From Ignavibacteriales bacterium (lineage in GTDB: Bacteria; Bacteroidota; Ignavibacteria; T3Sed10-11): DNA of 7,673 bases. A program made the position numbers and the translations under genes. Below the pieces are notes generated by a model. That model saw only the letters and a program-made list of their open reading frames with translations. It was not told the DNA's origin and made no database searches. Positions 7,333 through 7,673 of the stretch are shown piece after piece. Where the stretch lies: positions 1-7,673 of the forward strand of contig PWJF01000094.1 of NCBI GenBank assembly GCA_003560935.1, written 5' to 3'. Each line of letters starts with the position of its first letter. Positions within the stretch are counted from its first letter, which is position 1.

Positions 7333-7448
7333 ATATATAATTTACACATTTATCCTAAAGTAAACAACGATCGGATTTTGTTTAATGCGTTGTGATTGCT
7401 ATTTTTACTGAGACATTCACTATTCGAGCATAATACATCAAAGGCAAA
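7333..7448. promoter_or_regulatory. Divergent intergenic region between the ParA-like and phosphofructokinase genes
   Basis: This 116-nt AT-rich gap must carry the starts of both divergent transcripts unless either is read from further away. I found no exact TAnnTTTG on either strand. The nearest on the minus strand is TAAATGTG, about 15 nt before the ParA-like ATG, with one mismatch. TAATAC at 7431-7436 is a -10-like word before the plus-strand gene, but lies too close to its ATG to be convincing. Confidence 0.4.
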
Positions 7449-7673
7449 ATGAAACAAAATACCATAAAAAAGATCGCAATCAATACCGGAGGCGGGGACG
7501 CTCCGGGACTGAACGCGGTTATCCGTGCGGTTGTATTATCGGCTTTAAATCGCGGATGGAAATGTTACGGTATTCGCGACGGCTATAACGGTATTTTACA
7601 ACCGGAGGAATATCCGAAAGGCGGAATAATTGAGCTAACCGCCGATTCAGTAGCAGGTATAACCCATCTCGGA
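7449..7673 (+). CDS. 6-phosphofructokinase, N-terminal 75 residues only (cut by window edge)
   Basis: Phosphorylates fructose 6-phosphate to fructose 1,6-bisphosphate in glycolysis. I translated it directly: 75 open codons run to the window edge. Residues 7-28 give KKIAINTGGGDAPG then LNAVIRAV, the nucleotide-binding N-terminus of the PFK family. GIRDGYNGIL (41-50) is the next conserved loop, and ITHLG (71-75) is the start of the GG-LG-SR loop, cut just before its key Arg. The GGGD-PGLN form resembles the group that includes pyrophosphate-dependent enzymes more than the SGGDAPGMN form of E. coli PfkA, so the phosphoryl donor is undecided. AAAGG stands 4-5 nt before the ATG as a modest ribosome binding site. 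It is divergent from the ParA-like gene, with no evident functional link. Confidence 0.9.
   Translation, partial: MKQNTIKKIAINTGGGDAPGLNAVIRAVVLSALNRGWKCYGIRDGYNGILQPEEYPKGGIIELTADSVAGITHLG

Noticed and set aside
4312..7444. 12-mer ATACATCAAAGG shared at 4312-4323 and 7433-7444
   Set aside because: One or two exact 12-mer matches are expected by chance in a window this size, and only the second copy sits before a start codon.

Overview
This window looks like a chromosomal segment from the Bacteroidota/FCB side of the tree. The main evidence is a SusC-type TonB-dependent receptor followed by a SusD/RagB-type lipoprotein. This pairing is characteristic of Bacteroidota and relatives (Rhodothermota, Balneolota, Gemmatimonadota, Marinimicrobia and similar lineages). 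The wording of both proteins, such as the SusD motif GENMCEAVIDG and the SusC plug motif VNPGSGTMGAGAAIRLRG, reminds me most of Rhodothermota, Balneolota, Gemmatimonadota or Marinimicrobia rather than gut Bacteroides. That is recollection without a search, so the phylum stays open. No mobile-element, phage, tRNA, rRNA or CRISPR signature was seen.

Layout. Five genes lie on the minus strand and one on the plus strand. Read in the direction of minus-strand transcription, from the right: an orphan ParA/MinD-type ATPase (6562-7332), a membrane acyltransferase-3 family protein (5438-6565, overlapping the ATPase gene by 4 nt as ATGA), and a cytoplasmic patatin-like acyl hydrolase (4438-5412, 25 nt after the acyltransferase). 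These three look like one operon. A 298-nt intergenic region follows (4140-4437) that appears regulatory. Then come the SusC-like receptor (1266-4139) and, 59 nt further on, the SusD-like lipoprotein (1-1206). The SusD-like gene runs off the left edge with no stop codon, so a listing limited to complete ORFs misses it, although all 402 codons are open. Divergent from the ATPase gene, a 6-phosphofructokinase gene starts at 7449 on the plus strand and is cut by the right edge after 75 codons.

How the genes may work together. The SusC/SusD pair should form an outer-membrane importer: a TonB-driven barrel with a surface lipoprotein lid. No glycoside hydrolase, peptidase or regulator is in view, so its substrate cannot be named. 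The acyltransferase and patatin genes suggest acyl-chain transfer and removal on a lipid or envelope glycan. Their translational coupling to a ParA-like ATPase is the least conventional arrangement here. The phosphofructokinase is probably an ordinary glycolytic gene that is merely adjacent.

The strongest unexplained non-coding signal is the region upstream of the SusC gene. It holds a TATATTTG element matching the Bacteroidota -7 consensus, a 13-bp palindrome among repeated CGTAT words, and a 10-bp perfect inverted repeat spanning most of the leader. I found no convincing evidence of a wholly new system.
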